The notes: generated from the sequence alone by a model not told the origin. A stretch of DNA of 64,000 nt from JAGPUQ01 sp963708735 (GCA_963708735.1 CAVPTW010000018.1:3508-67507); one strand, 5' to 3'. Positions 1-8,838 are shown, numbered from the stretch's first letter. Made by a program: numbers and translations.

Positions 1-6
1 GGCCGG

Positions 7-40
7 TTGACTCAGGGCGCAGACGGGCTTGTATCGATAT
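7..40 (+). promoter_or_regulatory. Possible sigma-70 promoter of the methyl-cycle operon
   Basis: TTGACT at 7-12 is a good -35 hexamer. About 17-19 bases later comes an AT-rich stretch beginning around 30 with a loose -10 match. It sits 40-50 bases upstream of the preferred start of the ArsR-type gene. The AT-rich run at 32-48 could also be an operator for that gene's own product. No riboswitch fold for SAM or SAH was recognised here. Confidence 0.3.
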
Positions 41-79
41 TTTTTGATGCAAGAGTCCCGGTGGTGTACAGTTCGCCGC

Positions 80-1123
80 ATGATGACGCCCGCCTCCCTT
101 CCGACACCGCCGGGCACGGCGCCGCAAGCGCAGCCCGTCGCCGCTATCGCCGCGCTCTGCAAGGCCGTCGGCGACCCTTTGCGCGCCCTGATCCTGCGGG
201 TGCTGGCGCGGGATGCCTACGGGGTGCTGGAGCTGTGTCAGGTGTTCGGCGTGCGCCAGCCGGCGCTCAGCCATCACCTCAAGATACTCGCCGGGGCCGG
301 GCTGGTGGCGACCCGGCGCGAAGGCACCTTTATTTTTTATCGGCGCGCCCCGCGCCAGGACGATGGCCTCGACCCGCTGCGCGCGCAGCTCTGCGAGGCT
401 TTGGACTGCGGCGAGTTGCCCGCCGCGGTGACCGCTCAGCTCGGCGCCGTGCAGGCGGCCCGCGCCGAGAGCTCGCTGGCGTTCTTCCACCGGCATGCGG
501 ACGCCTTCCGCGAGCACCAGGATCTGATCGCCGGTTACGGCCAGTACGGCGACACCATTGTGCAGGTGCTGGACGCGGTGCGCCGACCGGGCGACCTCGG
601 CGTCATCGAAGTGGGACCGGGCGAGGGCGAACTGCTCGCCGATCTGGCGCCGCGATTTTCCCGGGTGATCGCGCTCGACAACTCGCCGGCGATGCTGGCG
701 CGGGCGCGGGATTTTGCCGGCCGGCGCGGGCTCGACCCTATCGAGTTCGTGCTGGGCGATACCGCCGCCGGGCTCCGGCGCGGACTGCGCGCGCCCCTGA
801 TCACGCTCAACATGGTGTTGCACCACAATGCCTCGCCGGCGCGCATGTTCGCCGACCTCGCCGCGCTGCTGACGCCGGGCGGCTCGCTGCTGGTGACCGA
901 GCTGTGCGCCCACGACCAGGACTGGGCGCGCACCGCCTGCGGCGATCTGTGGCTCGGCTTCGAGCCACAGGCCCTCACCGAGTGGGCCGTCGCGGCGGGG
1001 CTGAAGGCCGGCGACAGCCAGTTCCTGGCGTTGCGCAACGGCTTTCGCATCCAGATTCGTCAGTTCATCCGTCCCGGGGCTCCCGGGCCAATTCTGCACA
1101 CCATGAGGGCACCCTCCCGATGA
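80..1123 (+). CDS. ArsR-family regulator fused to SAM-dependent methyltransferase
   Basis: This is a 347-residue two-domain protein. An N-terminal winged helix of the ArsR type (about residues 20-100, with a recognition-helix region around RQPALSHHLKIL) precedes a class I methyltransferase. The SAM-binding motif VIEVGPGEGE is at about residues 174-183. The ATG at 80 is preferred over one at 29, because the family begins close to the HTH. Its stop overlaps the metK start by four bases (ATGA), so the two are translationally coupled. Such fusions commonly precede metK or ahcY. The inference is a regulator of the methionine/SAM cycle that may sense SAM or SAH through its methyltransferase fold. 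No thiol metal-binding pair typical of arsenic sensors is evident. Confidence 0.85.
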   Translation: MMTPASLPTPPGTAPQAQPVAAIAALCKAVGDPLRALILRVLARDAYGVLELCQVFGVRQPALSHHLKILAGAGLVATRREGTFIFYRRAPRQDDGLDPLRAQLCEALDCGELPAAVTAQLGAVQAARAESSLAFFHRHADAFREHQDLIAGYGQYGDTIVQVLDAVRRPGDLGVIEVGPGEGELLADLAPRFSRVIALDNSPAMLARARDFAGRRGLDPIEFVLGDTAAGLRRGLRAPLITLNMVLHHNASPARMFADLAALLTPGGSLLVTELCAHDQDWARTACGDLWLGFEPQALTEWAVAAGLKAGDSQFLALRNGFRIQIRQFIRPGAPGPILHTMRAPSR

Positions 1124-2274
1124 GTCAGTACGCGATCTTCACTTCCGAATCGGTTTCCGAAGGCCATCCCGACAAACTGGCCGACCAGATCTCCGACGCC
1201 GTGCTCGATGCCATGTTGCGCGGCGACCCCGAATCGCGGGTCGCGGTGGAGACCATGGTCAAGACCGGCATGGCGATCGTCGCCGGCGAGGTGCGCACCA
1301 GAACCTATGTGGACCTGGAGGAGATCGTGCGCAAGGTTATCCTCGATGCGGGTTACGACCATTCCGACCTGGGTTTCGACGGCGCGTCCTGCGCGGTGCT
1401 CAACGGCATCGGCAAGCAGTCCGGCGATATCGCCATGGGCGTCGACGAGGGCGACGACAAGGAGCAGGGCGCGGGCGACCAGGGCCTGATGTTCGGCTAC
1501 GCCACCAACGAGACCGAGGTGCTGATGCCGGCGCCGATCTATTACGCGCACCGGCTGGTGGAGCGCCAGGCCCATCTGCGCAAGCACGGGGTGCTGCCCT
1601 GGCTGCGCCCGGACGCCAAGAGCCAGGTCACCCTGCGCTACGAGGACGGGCTGCCGGTGGCGGTGGATGCGGTGGTGCTTTCCACCCAGCACAGCCCCGA
1701 CATCGGCCGCGCCGACCTGGTCGAGGCGGTGATGGAGGAGATCATCCGCCATGTGCTGCCGGCGGAATGGCTGCACAAGGACACCAAATACCATGTCAAT
1801 CCCACCGGACAGTTCGTGATCGGCGGCCCCATGGGCGACTGCGGCCTCACCGGGCGCAAGATCATCGTCGACACCTACGGCGGCATGGCCCACCACGGCG
1901 GCGGCGCCTTTTCCGGCAAGGACCCCTCGAAAGTGGATCGCTCCGCGGCCTACGCGGGCCGCTATGTGGCCAAGAACATCGTCGCCGCCGGCCTCGCCGA
2001 CCGCTGCGAGATCCAGGTTTCCTATGCGATCGGGGTGGCCGAACCGACGTCGATTTCGGTCAATACCTTCGGCACCGGCAAACTGTCCGACGCGGTCATC
2101 GTCGCGCTGATCCGTGAACACTTCGATCTGCGCCCCAAGGGGCTGATCGCGATGCTCGACCTGAAGCGGCCGATCTACCAGCAGACGGCGGCCTACGGCC
2201 ACTTCGGTCGCGAGCTGCCCAACTTCACCTGGGAGCGCACCGACCGGGCCGAAGCGCTCCGCAACGCCCACTGA
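1120..2274 (+). CDS. metK: S-adenosylmethionine synthetase
   Basis: MetK makes SAM from methionine and ATP in the cytoplasm. The 384-residue product has the family's usual length and landmarks. It starts with ESVSEGHPDKLADQ, which holds the ATP-contacting histidine. The signature GAGDQGLMFGYATNE is near residues 117-131, and the phosphate loop GGGAFSGKDPSKVDRSAAY is near residue 260. The start is fixed by the four-base overlap with the upstream regulator. A longer frame running through the regulator gene in another phase is not real. ahcY follows after 30 bases, so SAM production and SAH recycling are cotranscribed. Confidence 0.97.
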   Translation: MSQYAIFTSESVSEGHPDKLADQISDAVLDAMLRGDPESRVAVETMVKTGMAIVAGEVRTRTYVDLEEIVRKVILDAGYDHSDLGFDGASCAVLNGIGKQSGDIAMGVDEGDDKEQGAGDQGLMFGYATNETEVLMPAPIYYAHRLVERQAHLRKHGVLPWLRPDAKSQVTLRYEDGLPVAVDAVVLSTQHSPDIGRADLVEAVMEEIIRHVLPAEWLHKDTKYHVNPTGQFVIGGPMGDCGLTGRKIIVDTYGGMAHHGGGAFSGKDPSKVDRSAAYAGRYVAKNIVAAGLADRCEIQVSYAIGVAEPTSISVNTFGTGKLSDAVIVALIREHFDLRPKGLIAMLDLKRPIYQQTAAYGHFGRELPNFTWERTDRAEALRNAH

Positions 2275-2304
2275 CCTCCAGTTTTGACCCTCAAGGAAAT
2301 TGCG

Positions 2305-3708
2305 ATGAAACAGGCCGCCAAGACCGCCGCCACACCGGATTACAAAGTCGCCGACATCACCCTGGCCGACTGGGGCCGGCGCGAAATCGAGATCGCCGAA
2401 AGCGAAATGCCGGCACTGATGGCGCTGCGCGAACAGTACCGCGCGGCCCAGCCCCTGGCCGGGGCGAAGATCCTCGGCTGCATCCACATGACCATCCAGA
2501 CCGCGGTGCTGATCGAGACCCTGCGCGCGCTGGGTGCCGAGGTGCGCTGGTCGTCGTGCAACATTTTCTCGACCCAGGACCATGCCGCCGCCGCCATCGC
2601 CGCCGCCGGCGTCGCGGTCTATGCCTGGAAGGGCGAGACCGAGGCCGAGTACGACTGGTGCATCGAGCAGACCATCCTCAAGGACGGCGCGCCCTGGGAC
2701 GTCAACATGGTCCTCGACGACGGCGGCGATCTCACCCGCATGCTCCACGACAAATACCCGGCAGTGCTTGACCGTGTCCACGGCATCACCGAGGAGACCA
2801 CCACCGGCGTGCATCGCCTGCTCGACATGCTCGCCAAGGGCACGTTGAAAGTCCCGGCGATCAACGTCAACGACGCCGTGACCAAGTCCAAGAACGACAA
2901 CAAGTACGGCTGCCGTCACAGCCTCAACGACGCCATCAAGCGCGCCACCGACCACCTGCTGGCCGGCAAGCGCGCGCTGGTGATCGGCTACGGCGATGTC
3001 GGCAAGGGCTCGGCGCAGTCGCTGCGCCAGGAAGGCATGATCGTGCGCGTGGCCGAGATCGACCCGATCTGCGCCATGCAGGCCTGCATGGACGGCTATG
3101 AAGTCGTTTCCCCCTATCTGAACGGCGTCAATACCGGCAGCGCCGAGGGCATCGATCGCGCGCTGCTGGGCCAGACCGATCTGGTGGTGACCGCTACCGG
3201 CAATCTGGACGTGTGCGACCGCCACATGCTGGCGGCGCTCAAATCCGGCGCCGTGGTCTGTAACATCGGTCACTTCGACCACGAGATCGATACCGCCTTC
3301 ACGCGCGAACACTGGTGCTGGGAAGAGGTGAAACCCCAGGTGCACAAGGTCTATCGCGCGGCCACCAAGGCGGCGGCCAAGGGCGATCACATCCTGCTGC
3401 TGTCCGAAGGCCGCCTGGTCAATCTGGGCAACGCGACCGGCCACCCGAGCCGGATCATGGACGGCTCCTTCGCCAATCAGGTACTGGCGCAGATCCATCT
3501 CTATCAGCAGCGCTTTGCGGAACAGCCGGCAGAGGCGCGCGAGGCATTGCTGCGCGTCGAGGTGCTGCCGCGCCATCTGGACGAAGAGGTCGCTGCCCAC
3601 ATGGTGCGGGGCTTTGCCGGGGTCATCACCCGCCTCACCCCCAAGCAGGCGGCCTATATCCAGGTGCCGGTCGAGGGGCCGTTCAAACGCCCAGACTACC
3701 GCTACTGA
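2305..3708 (+). CDS. ahcY: Adenosylhomocysteinase
   Basis: AhcY hydrolyses S-adenosylhomocysteine to adenosine and homocysteine, relieving product inhibition of methyltransferases. The product is 467 residues. The start chosen is the ATG at 2305, which has an AAGGAA ribosome site seven bases upstream, rather than a TTG at 2284. Visible motifs are the substrate segment NVNDAVTKSKNDNKYGCR near residue 190, the NAD-binding GYGDVGKGSAQSLR near 227, and the C-terminal HPSRIMDGSFANQ near 382. The C-terminus KRPDYRY is the conserved tail that contacts NAD of the neighbouring subunit. No SAH riboswitch is visible in the short gap from metK. Confidence 0.97.
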   Translation: MKQAAKTAATPDYKVADITLADWGRREIEIAESEMPALMALREQYRAAQPLAGAKILGCIHMTIQTAVLIETLRALGAEVRWSSCNIFSTQDHAAAAIAAAGVAVYAWKGETEAEYDWCIEQTILKDGAPWDVNMVLDDGGDLTRMLHDKYPAVLDRVHGITEETTTGVHRLLDMLAKGTLKVPAINVNDAVTKSKNDNKYGCRHSLNDAIKRATDHLLAGKRALVIGYGDVGKGSAQSLRQEGMIVRVAEIDPICAMQACMDGYEVVSPYLNGVNTGSAEGIDRALLGQTDLVVTATGNLDVCDRHMLAALKSGAVVCNIGHFDHEIDTAFTREHWCWEEVKPQVHKVYRAATKAAAKGDHILLLSEGRLVNLGNATGHPSRIMDGSFANQVLAQIHLYQQRFAEQPAEAREALLRVEVLPRHLDEEVAAHMVRGFAGVITRLTPKQAAYIQVPVEGPFKRPDYRY

Positions 3709-3727
3709 ACCGGAGCCCGCCGATCCC

Positions 3728-4573
3728 ATGCGCACCCGGGTGCCCGTCAGCTTCGAGTTCTTTCCGCCCAAGACGCCGGAAGGCGCGGCCAAACTCCAGC
3801 ACACCCGGGCGGCGCTGACCGCCTTCGGGCCGGACTTCTTTTCGGTGACCTACGGCGCCGGCGGCTCCACGCGCGCCAACACCCTGGCCACGGTGCTCGC
3901 CATCCACGACGCCGGCTGCCCGGTGGCGCCGCACCTGTCGTTCGGTGGCGATGATGCCGCAGGCGTGCTGAAACTGGTGGACCAGTACCGCGCCGCCGGT
4001 ATCCACCGCCTGGTCGCCCTGCGCGGCGACCTGCCCTCGGGCATGGGCGGCGCCGCGCAACTGGTACACGCCAACGAGCTGGTGGCCCTGATTCGCCGTC
4101 ACAGCGGCGATCACTTCCGCATCCATGTCGCGGCCTACCCGGAAATCCACCCGGAAGCGCGCGGTTACGGCGACGACATCCACTGGCTCGGCCAGAAATT
4201 CGCCGCCGGCGCCGACGCCGCCATCACCCAGTATTTCTACAATGCCGACGCCTATTTCCAGTTGCTGGACGCCTGCGCCCGGGCCGGCATCGACCGCCCC
4301 ATCGTGCCCGGCATCATGCCCATCACCCACTACCAGAACCTGGTGCGTTTCTCCGCCAGTTGCGGAGCCGAAATCCCGCGCTGGCTCCAGCACAGTCTGG
4401 CCGACCGGGGCGACGACACCGAGGGCCTGCGCCAGTTCGGGGTCGAGGTGGTGGCGCGGCTGTGCGAACGCCTGCTCGCGGGCGGCGCCCCCGGGCTGCA
4501 TTTTTATACGCTGAATCAGGCCGAGGCGACCGCGGATATTCTGCGGCGCATCGGGTTTGCCGCCGCGCACTGA
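3728..4573 (+). CDS. metF: Methylenetetrahydrofolate reductase
   Basis: MetF is a flavoprotein that reduces 5,10-methylene-THF to 5-methyl-THF, supplying the methyl group for methionine. The product is 281 residues, close to the family norm. It opens with VSFEFFPPKTPEGAAKL, followed by VTYGAGGSTR at about residues 41-50 and the folate/FAD-contacting DAAITQYFYNADAYF near residue 165. It follows ahcY by 19 bases and completes a methyl-cycle operon with metK and ahcY, as in many proteobacteria. Confidence 0.96.
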   Translation: MRTRVPVSFEFFPPKTPEGAAKLQHTRAALTAFGPDFFSVTYGAGGSTRANTLATVLAIHDAGCPVAPHLSFGGDDAAGVLKLVDQYRAAGIHRLVALRGDLPSGMGGAAQLVHANELVALIRRHSGDHFRIHVAAYPEIHPEARGYGDDIHWLGQKFAAGADAAITQYFYNADAYFQLLDACARAGIDRPIVPGIMPITHYQNLVRFSASCGAEIPRWLQHSLADRGDDTEGLRQFGVEVVARLCERLLAGGAPGLHFYTLNQAEATADILRRIGFAAAH

Positions 4574-4581
4574 CGGCTGCG

Positions 4582-5313
4582 ATGGCAATCCCCCGAGTTT
4601 TCACCGACCAGACCATCGCCGCCGGCGCCGAGATCGGGCTTGAACCCGGCCCCAGCCATCATCTGCTCAAGGTGCTGCGACTCAGGCCCGGCGCCGGGCT
4701 GCGCCTGTTCAACGGTCGCGGCGGCAGCTTTGCGGCGGTGCTCAGCGTGCATCGCGGTCAGGAAGCACGCGTCGCGGTGGGCGACTTCGATCCGGCGGAT
4801 CACGCATCGCCGCTCGCCATCGAGCTCGCCATCGGCGTCTCCCGGGGCGAGCGCATGGACTGGGTGGTGCAAAAGGCCGTGGAACTGGGTGCGAGCGCGA
4901 TCCGCCCGCTGGTCACCGAGCGCACCGAGGTGCGGCTGGCCGGCGAACGGCGCGACAAGAAACTCGGCCACTGGCGCCAGATTGCCATCGCCGCCTGCGA
5001 ACAGTGCGGGCGCAACCGTCTGCCGGACATCCATGCCCCGCAGCCCCTCGCCGACTGGCTGCCGGCCGCCGCCGGATTGCGCCTGGTGCTGGCGCCGGGG
5101 GCAACCGCCGCGCTCGCCGGTATCGACGTCACCGCGCCGGACGCGGTCACCCTGCTGATCGGCCCCGAGGGCGGACTGTCCGCGGCCGAGGTCGATGCGG
5201 CCATCGCCGCCGGATTTCAGGCCGTGGGGCTCGGCCCGCGCGTGCTGCGCACCGAGACCGCGCCGCTGGCGGCGCTCGCCATCTGCCAGGCGCGCTGGGG
5301 GGATTTCCGGTGA
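4582..5313 (+). CDS. rsmE: 16S rRNA m3U1498 methyltransferase
   Basis: This 243-residue SPOUT-class methyltransferase modifies U1498 of 16S rRNA. The N-terminal PUA-like part contains SHHLLKVLRLRPG. The C-terminal knot carries the two hallmark segments LLIGPEGGLSAAEVD and LGPRVLRTETAPLAAL, which bind SAM. The ATG at 4582 lies eight bases after the metF stop, so this is probably the last gene of the operon. A hairpin follows immediately after its stop. Confidence 0.94.
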   Translation: MAIPRVFTDQTIAAGAEIGLEPGPSHHLLKVLRLRPGAGLRLFNGRGGSFAAVLSVHRGQEARVAVGDFDPADHASPLAIELAIGVSRGERMDWVVQKAVELGASAIRPLVTERTEVRLAGERRDKKLGHWRQIAIAACEQCGRNRLPDIHAPQPLADWLPAAAGLRLVLAPGATAALAGIDVTAPDAVTLLIGPEGGLSAAEVDAAIAAGFQAVGLGPRVLRTETAPLAALAICQARWGDFR

Positions 5314-5316
5314 ATG

Positions 5317-5351
5317 TCACGGGGGTCGGATCGCAAGTCCGGACCCCGTGA
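5317..5351. terminator. Hairpin between convergent rsmE and SDR genes
   Basis: TCACGGGG-G-TCC-type sequence at 5317-5329 pairs with GGACCCCGTGA at 5341-5351, with one bulged G and a small loop. It lies in the 48-base gap between two convergent genes and could end transcription from either side. No strong T-run follows it on either strand, so Rho-independent activity is uncertain. Confidence 0.5.
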
Positions 5352-5361
5352 CGGGCCGGTT

Positions 5362-6297
5362 TCAGCGCGGTGCGGCGGGATTCACCAGCCCGCGCACCAG
5401 GGTTTTCGGCAGCAGTTTTTGCAGCTCTTCCTGGGTCCAGCGGCCGGCGGTGAACACGCTGCGGTGTTTCTCGGGCAGCGACACCAGGCTGATCTCGCCG
5501 CCGCCGACGATGAAGTCGCGACCGTTGACGTGGGCCGCGGCGTCGGTGCACAGGAACACCACCAGCGGCGACACCAGCTCGGGGGTGAAGGTGTCGGAGC
5601 CTTCGGCCATGTCCTCGATCTCGAACATGAAATCGGGCAGCGGCAGCTTGCCCTGGCGCGCCAGTTCGAGGGCTTTCTTCATGTCCACGGCGCCCGCCAT
5701 GCGGGTCCCGGCGCGCGGGCGGATGGCGTTGCAGGTAACGCCGTACGGCCCGAGTTCGAGCGCCAGGGTGCGGCTGAAGCCGACGATCCCTTCCTTGGCG
5801 GCGGCGTAGTTCGACGCCGCGTAGCCGCCGAGGCCGGCTTCCGAAGCCGTGTTGACGATGCGGCCGCCACGCTGTTTAGCGAACACCTCCGCCGCCGGCT
5901 TGGTGACGGTGTAGAGCGCGCGCAGATGGACCGCGATCACGCTGTCCCACTCCTCCTCGCTCATCTTCACGAACAACTGGTTGCGGATATTGCCGGCGTT
6001 GTTGACCACGATGTCCAGCCGCCCGAAGGTGTCGAGCGCCTGCTCCACCATGGCCTTGCCGTCCGCCGTGCTGGTGACATTGCCGCCATTGGCCGCCGCC
6101 TCGCCGCCGAGCGCGCGGATTTCCGCGACCACGGACTGCGCCGGAGAGGCATCGCCACCTTCGCCGGCGACACTGCCGCCGAGATCATTGACGAGCACCC
6201 TGGCTCCCTCGGCCGCGAGCGCGAGCGCATGGGAGCGCCCCAGCCCGCGACCGCCGCCGGTGACAATGGCGACCTTACCTGCCAACAGATTACCCAT
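5362..6297 (-). CDS. Short-chain dehydrogenase/reductase (hydroxyacyl-CoA type)
   Basis: This is a 311-residue classical SDR. The cofactor loop TGGGRGLGR is at residues 13-21, NNAG is near residue 95, and a Ser / YxxxK catalytic set lies in VNTASEAGLGGY and NYAAAKEG. The NDLG segment after the Rossmann motif suits NAD. The N-terminal pattern resembles the dehydrogenase part of peroxisomal multifunctional enzyme 2 and bacterial relatives acting on hydroxyacyl-CoAs. The substrate is inferred, not shown. A purine-rich ribosome site (GGGGGGAAA) precedes the ATG. It is a monocistronic minus-strand gene facing rsmE. Confidence 0.85.
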   Translation of the reverse strand: MGNLLAGKVAIVTGGGRGLGRSHALALAAEGARVLVNDLGGSVAGEGGDASPAQSVVAEIRALGGEAAANGGNVTSTADGKAMVEQALDTFGRLDIVVNNAGNIRNQLFVKMSEEEWDSVIAVHLRALYTVTKPAAEVFAKQRGGRIVNTASEAGLGGYAASNYAAAKEGIVGFSRTLALELGPYGVTCNAIRPRAGTRMAGAVDMKKALELARQGKLPLPDFMFEIEDMAEGSDTFTPELVSPLVVFLCTDAAAHVNGRDFIVGGGEISLVSLPEKHRSVFTAGRWTQEELQKLLPKTLVRGLVNPAAPR

Positions 6298-6685
6298 AAC
6301 GATTTCCCCCCTTTTTGATGATGTGAAGCGTTGAAGTCGATGTGGCGCGCCGTGGTTGCCTGGCGCGCGCCCTGGTTATCGATCCCGGATTCTACGGGGC
6401 GCCCGCCGGCGGGTCACCCGCAATGGGCTGCTGGCGCCCTGGTTCGCCACGCCGCCACAGTTCCCCGGTGCCAAGACAGTCCGAGCCCCAGCGCAGCAGG
6501 GCGGCGAACACCAGCCACAGCGACCAGGAGAGCATCGCCAGCCGGTACAGCCACAGCGGCAGGCTCAGGACCGCGCCGGTGGGCAGGGCGCCCGGGCGGT
6601 GTCCAGCTTATGTTCGCTATCGCACAGAAGCTGATAATGCATGCAGCTATGGTTAACAAGGAAGTATTCATCGCCGGGAAATGTC
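6298..6685. other. Intergenic stretch with a decayed coding tail
   Basis: This is the divergent region between the SDR gene and the DUF3494 gene. Apart from the minus-strand remnant at 6392-6607, nothing convincing is seen. The right end, from about 6608, is clearly more AT-rich than the left and probably holds the promoter of the plus-strand gene. Confidence 0.5.
6392..6607 (-). pseudogene. C-terminal remnant of a membrane protein
   Basis: A 72-codon open stretch on the minus strand has no start codon and begins right after an in-frame TAA. It translates to a coherent tail: a hydrophobic segment (LPLWLYRLAMLSWSLWLVF) followed by AALLRWGSDCLGTGELWRR and a Pro/Gly-rich end. The codon usage looks coding, and the composition changes abruptly at its upstream edge. 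This suggests that the rest of the gene was lost by deletion or by insertion of the neighbouring AT-rich DNA. The family was not identified. Confidence 0.4.
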
Positions 6686-7960
6686 ATGGACGTTCAAAAC
6701 GCTGCCATCGCGCAACCAGATAAGCTCGCACCCTGCGGTGTCGAATTGGGTTTCCGCGTCAAGCGAAATTGCCTTGGTGCGCTGGCGGGCTTGGCATTCG
6801 CGGGCTTGCTTTCGCTATCCGCCACAGCACAGGCCGCCACCGCGCCATCACTGGGTGACGCTGGAAGCTTCGCCATCCTGAGCGGGGCTTCGATTACCAA
6901 CACCGGGAATACCGTCATCAATGGTGATCTCGGCATATCCCCCGGCAGCTCGATCACCGGCTTTCCCCCGGGGATAGTGACGCCGCCCGGTACGATCCAC
7001 GCGGCTGACGCGCTGGCGGACAACGCCAAGGCGGACCTCGTCACCGCGTATGACGCGCTTACGGCGCAAGCGTGCGATTTCGGTCCCTTCGGCCCGACCG
7101 ACCTGGCTGGAACCAGCCTCGCGCCAGGCGTTTATTGTTATTCGTCGTCGGTTCAGAACAGCGGAGTACTCACGCTCAGTGGAACTTCCGCTACTGATGT
7201 CTGGGTTTTCAGAGTTGGCAGCACACTCACGACCGGACCGGGATCCTCCGTGGTTGTTACCGGTCCCGCGCAGAGTTGTAACGTATTCTGGCAGGTCGGC
7301 AGTTCCGCAACCCTGGATACAACTACTGCATTCTCTGGAAACATTCTCGCCTTCCAGAGTATCAGCATGAACAACGGCGCCAGCATCGCGGGCAGGGCCT
7401 TGGCGCGCAATGGTTCTGTAACCCTGATCAACAACACCACCGACGCGACCGAGTGTACCGGCGTACCTCCCTCGGGAGGAGTCGGAGTCTTCAAGGTCTT
7501 CAGTCCGACCACCATCGATGCGGGCGATCTCGCGGCCATCACCATTACCTTTACCAACACCGATGCAGGCCCCGCCACCTTGGTGACGGATTTCATTGAC
7601 ACCCTGCCCGGTGGGCTGACCACCGTCGGGCTTCCCACCACGACTTGCGGGGGGGTGCCGAGCGCAACCGCCGCGTCCGTGACCTTGCCGGCCGGGACCA
7701 CCATCCCGGGCGGCACCACCGCCGTTCCTGGCTTCTGCACGTTGAGCGCGCAGGTAACCGCCGCGACCGTTGGCAATTTCCTCAACACCCTGCCCGTCCT
7801 GGAGACGGACCTGGGCAGCGGTCCCGCCACGTCCCCCGGAGTAACCTTGATCGTCGTCGCCACCGCCGGTATCCCGGCGCTTTCCGAGTGGATGATGATC
7901 ATGCTGACGGCGCTTCTCACCGTCGCTGGCTTGACCGCGCTTCGCAGGTCGCGAAGCTAG
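6686..7960 (+). CDS. Secreted DUF3494 (ice-binding-like) protein with DUF11-like repeat and IPTL-CTERM-type tail
   Basis: The product is 424 residues. A long signal peptide ends near ATAQA at about residue 50. A DUF3494 domain follows at about 55-250, starting PSLGDAGSFAILSGASITN and including TVINGDLGISPGSSITGF. Next is a single DUF11-like beta domain at about 262-385. The C-terminus is a PALSEW motif, a hydrophobic helix and RRSRS, which matches the IPTL-CTERM type of exosortase sorting signal with one substitution in the first motif. ATG 6686 is preferred over 6641 because GGGA lies seven bases before it. DUF3494 is the fold of ice-binding proteins, but many members are adhesins, so the ligand is unknown. 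An exosortase must lie outside this window if the signal is functional. Confidence 0.85.
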   Translation: MDVQNAAIAQPDKLAPCGVELGFRVKRNCLGALAGLAFAGLLSLSATAQAATAPSLGDAGSFAILSGASITNTGNTVINGDLGISPGSSITGFPPGIVTPPGTIHAADALADNAKADLVTAYDALTAQACDFGPFGPTDLAGTSLAPGVYCYSSSVQNSGVLTLSGTSATDVWVFRVGSTLTTGPGSSVVVTGPAQSCNVFWQVGSSATLDTTTAFSGNILAFQSISMNNGASIAGRALARNGSVTLINNTTDATECTGVPPSGGVGVFKVFSPTTIDAGDLAAITITFTNTDAGPATLVTDFIDTLPGGLTTVGLPTTTCGGVPSATAASVTLPAGTTIPGGTTAVPGFCTLSAQVTAATVGNFLNTLPVLETDLGSGPATSPGVTLIVVATAGIPALSEWMMIMLTALLTVAGLTALRRSRS

Positions 7961-8127
7961 TCTTCCAGAATTTACGGACAGGCAAGCGACGCTCCCTGGC
8001 TTGCGGGCCAGTCCGTTCCTGCACGGTCCGCTTCGACACAGCCCGCGCCGACAATTGAGGCTCGCCACAAATCGGTCTAAGCTGCCCGCCCGCATTCCCG
8101 CTGCTCCCGACACGTCCGCGACCATTC

Positions 8128-8784
8128 ATGCAACTGGCTCTGTTCGATCTCGACAACACATTGATCGCCGGCGACAGCGACTATTCCTGGGGCGAGTTTC
8201 TGGTGCGCATCGGCAAGGTCGATGCCGAGACCTATCAGACTGCCAACACCCGATTCTACGAGGATTACCGGCGCGGGCAGCTCGATATTCACGCCTATCT
8301 GCGTTTTGCGCTGGCGCCGCTTGCCGCCACCGAGCCGGCGGAACTTGCGGCGATCCGCGAGCGCTTCATGCAGGAAGTGATCGCCGACCTGTGGCTGCCC
8401 CGGGCCGAAGCCCTGATCCTCAGCCACCGCGAACGCGGCCACCGTCCGGTGATCGTGACCGCCACCAACCGCTTCGTGGTGGAGCCGATCTGCCTGAAGC
8501 TGGGCATCAGCGACATCATCGCCACCGAACCCGAAATCATCGCTGGCCGCTACACCGGTGCGGTGCGGGGCGAACCCAGCTTTGGTCCCGGCAAGGTCAG
8601 CCGGCTGCGGGAATGGCTCGCGCAACACGGCTATGCGCTGACCGGCAGCTACTATTACGGCGATTCGATCAACGATCTGCCGATCCTCGAAGCGGTGGAT
8701 AATCCCGTCGCGGTGGACCCGGACGACCGCTTGCGGGCCGCCGCCATTGCGCGCGACTGGCCGGTGATCAGCCTGCGCGACTGA
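8128..8784 (+). CDS. HAD-superfamily subclass IB phosphatase
   Basis: This 218-residue haloacid-dehalogenase-type hydrolase is related to phosphoserine phosphatase. The nucleophile motif FDLDNTL is at residues 6-12 (Asp7 and Asp9). The Thr motif is in VIVTATN near residue 112, and the acidic motif YYGDSINDLPIL is near residue 175. The alpha-helical cap after motif I is typical of subclass IB. Its physiological substrate cannot be read from sequence. It lies 54 bases before lgt in a run of plus-strand housekeeping genes. Confidence 0.88.
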   Translation: MQLALFDLDNTLIAGDSDYSWGEFLVRIGKVDAETYQTANTRFYEDYRRGQLDIHAYLRFALAPLAATEPAELAAIRERFMQEVIADLWLPRAEALILSHRERGHRPVIVTATNRFVVEPICLKLGISDIIATEPEIIAGRYTGAVRGEPSFGPGKVSRLREWLAQHGYALTGSYYYGDSINDLPILEAVDNPVAVDPDDRLRAAAIARDWPVISLRD

Positions 8785-8838
8785 GCCGCGCCGGGCAGGC
8801 GCACAATCGCTTCATCTTCGACGAACCCAGGGCCAATC

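Noticed and set aside
7..1119. An apparent fusion that extends metK upstream to position 7
   Set aside because: The upstream part is an Arg/Ala-rich out-of-phase reading of the ArsR-methyltransferase gene. The real metK start is the ATGA overlap at 1120.
2275..2304. SAH riboswitch before ahcY
   Set aside because: The metK-ahcY gap is only 30 bases, too short for the fold, and the operon start at 1-79 shows no match either.
1060..3804. A 914-codon minus-strand open frame opposite metK and ahcY
   Set aside because: It is a GC-rich antisense shadow of two unmistakable genes. Its residue composition (His, Gly, Asp rich) matches reverse reading of codon-biased DNA.
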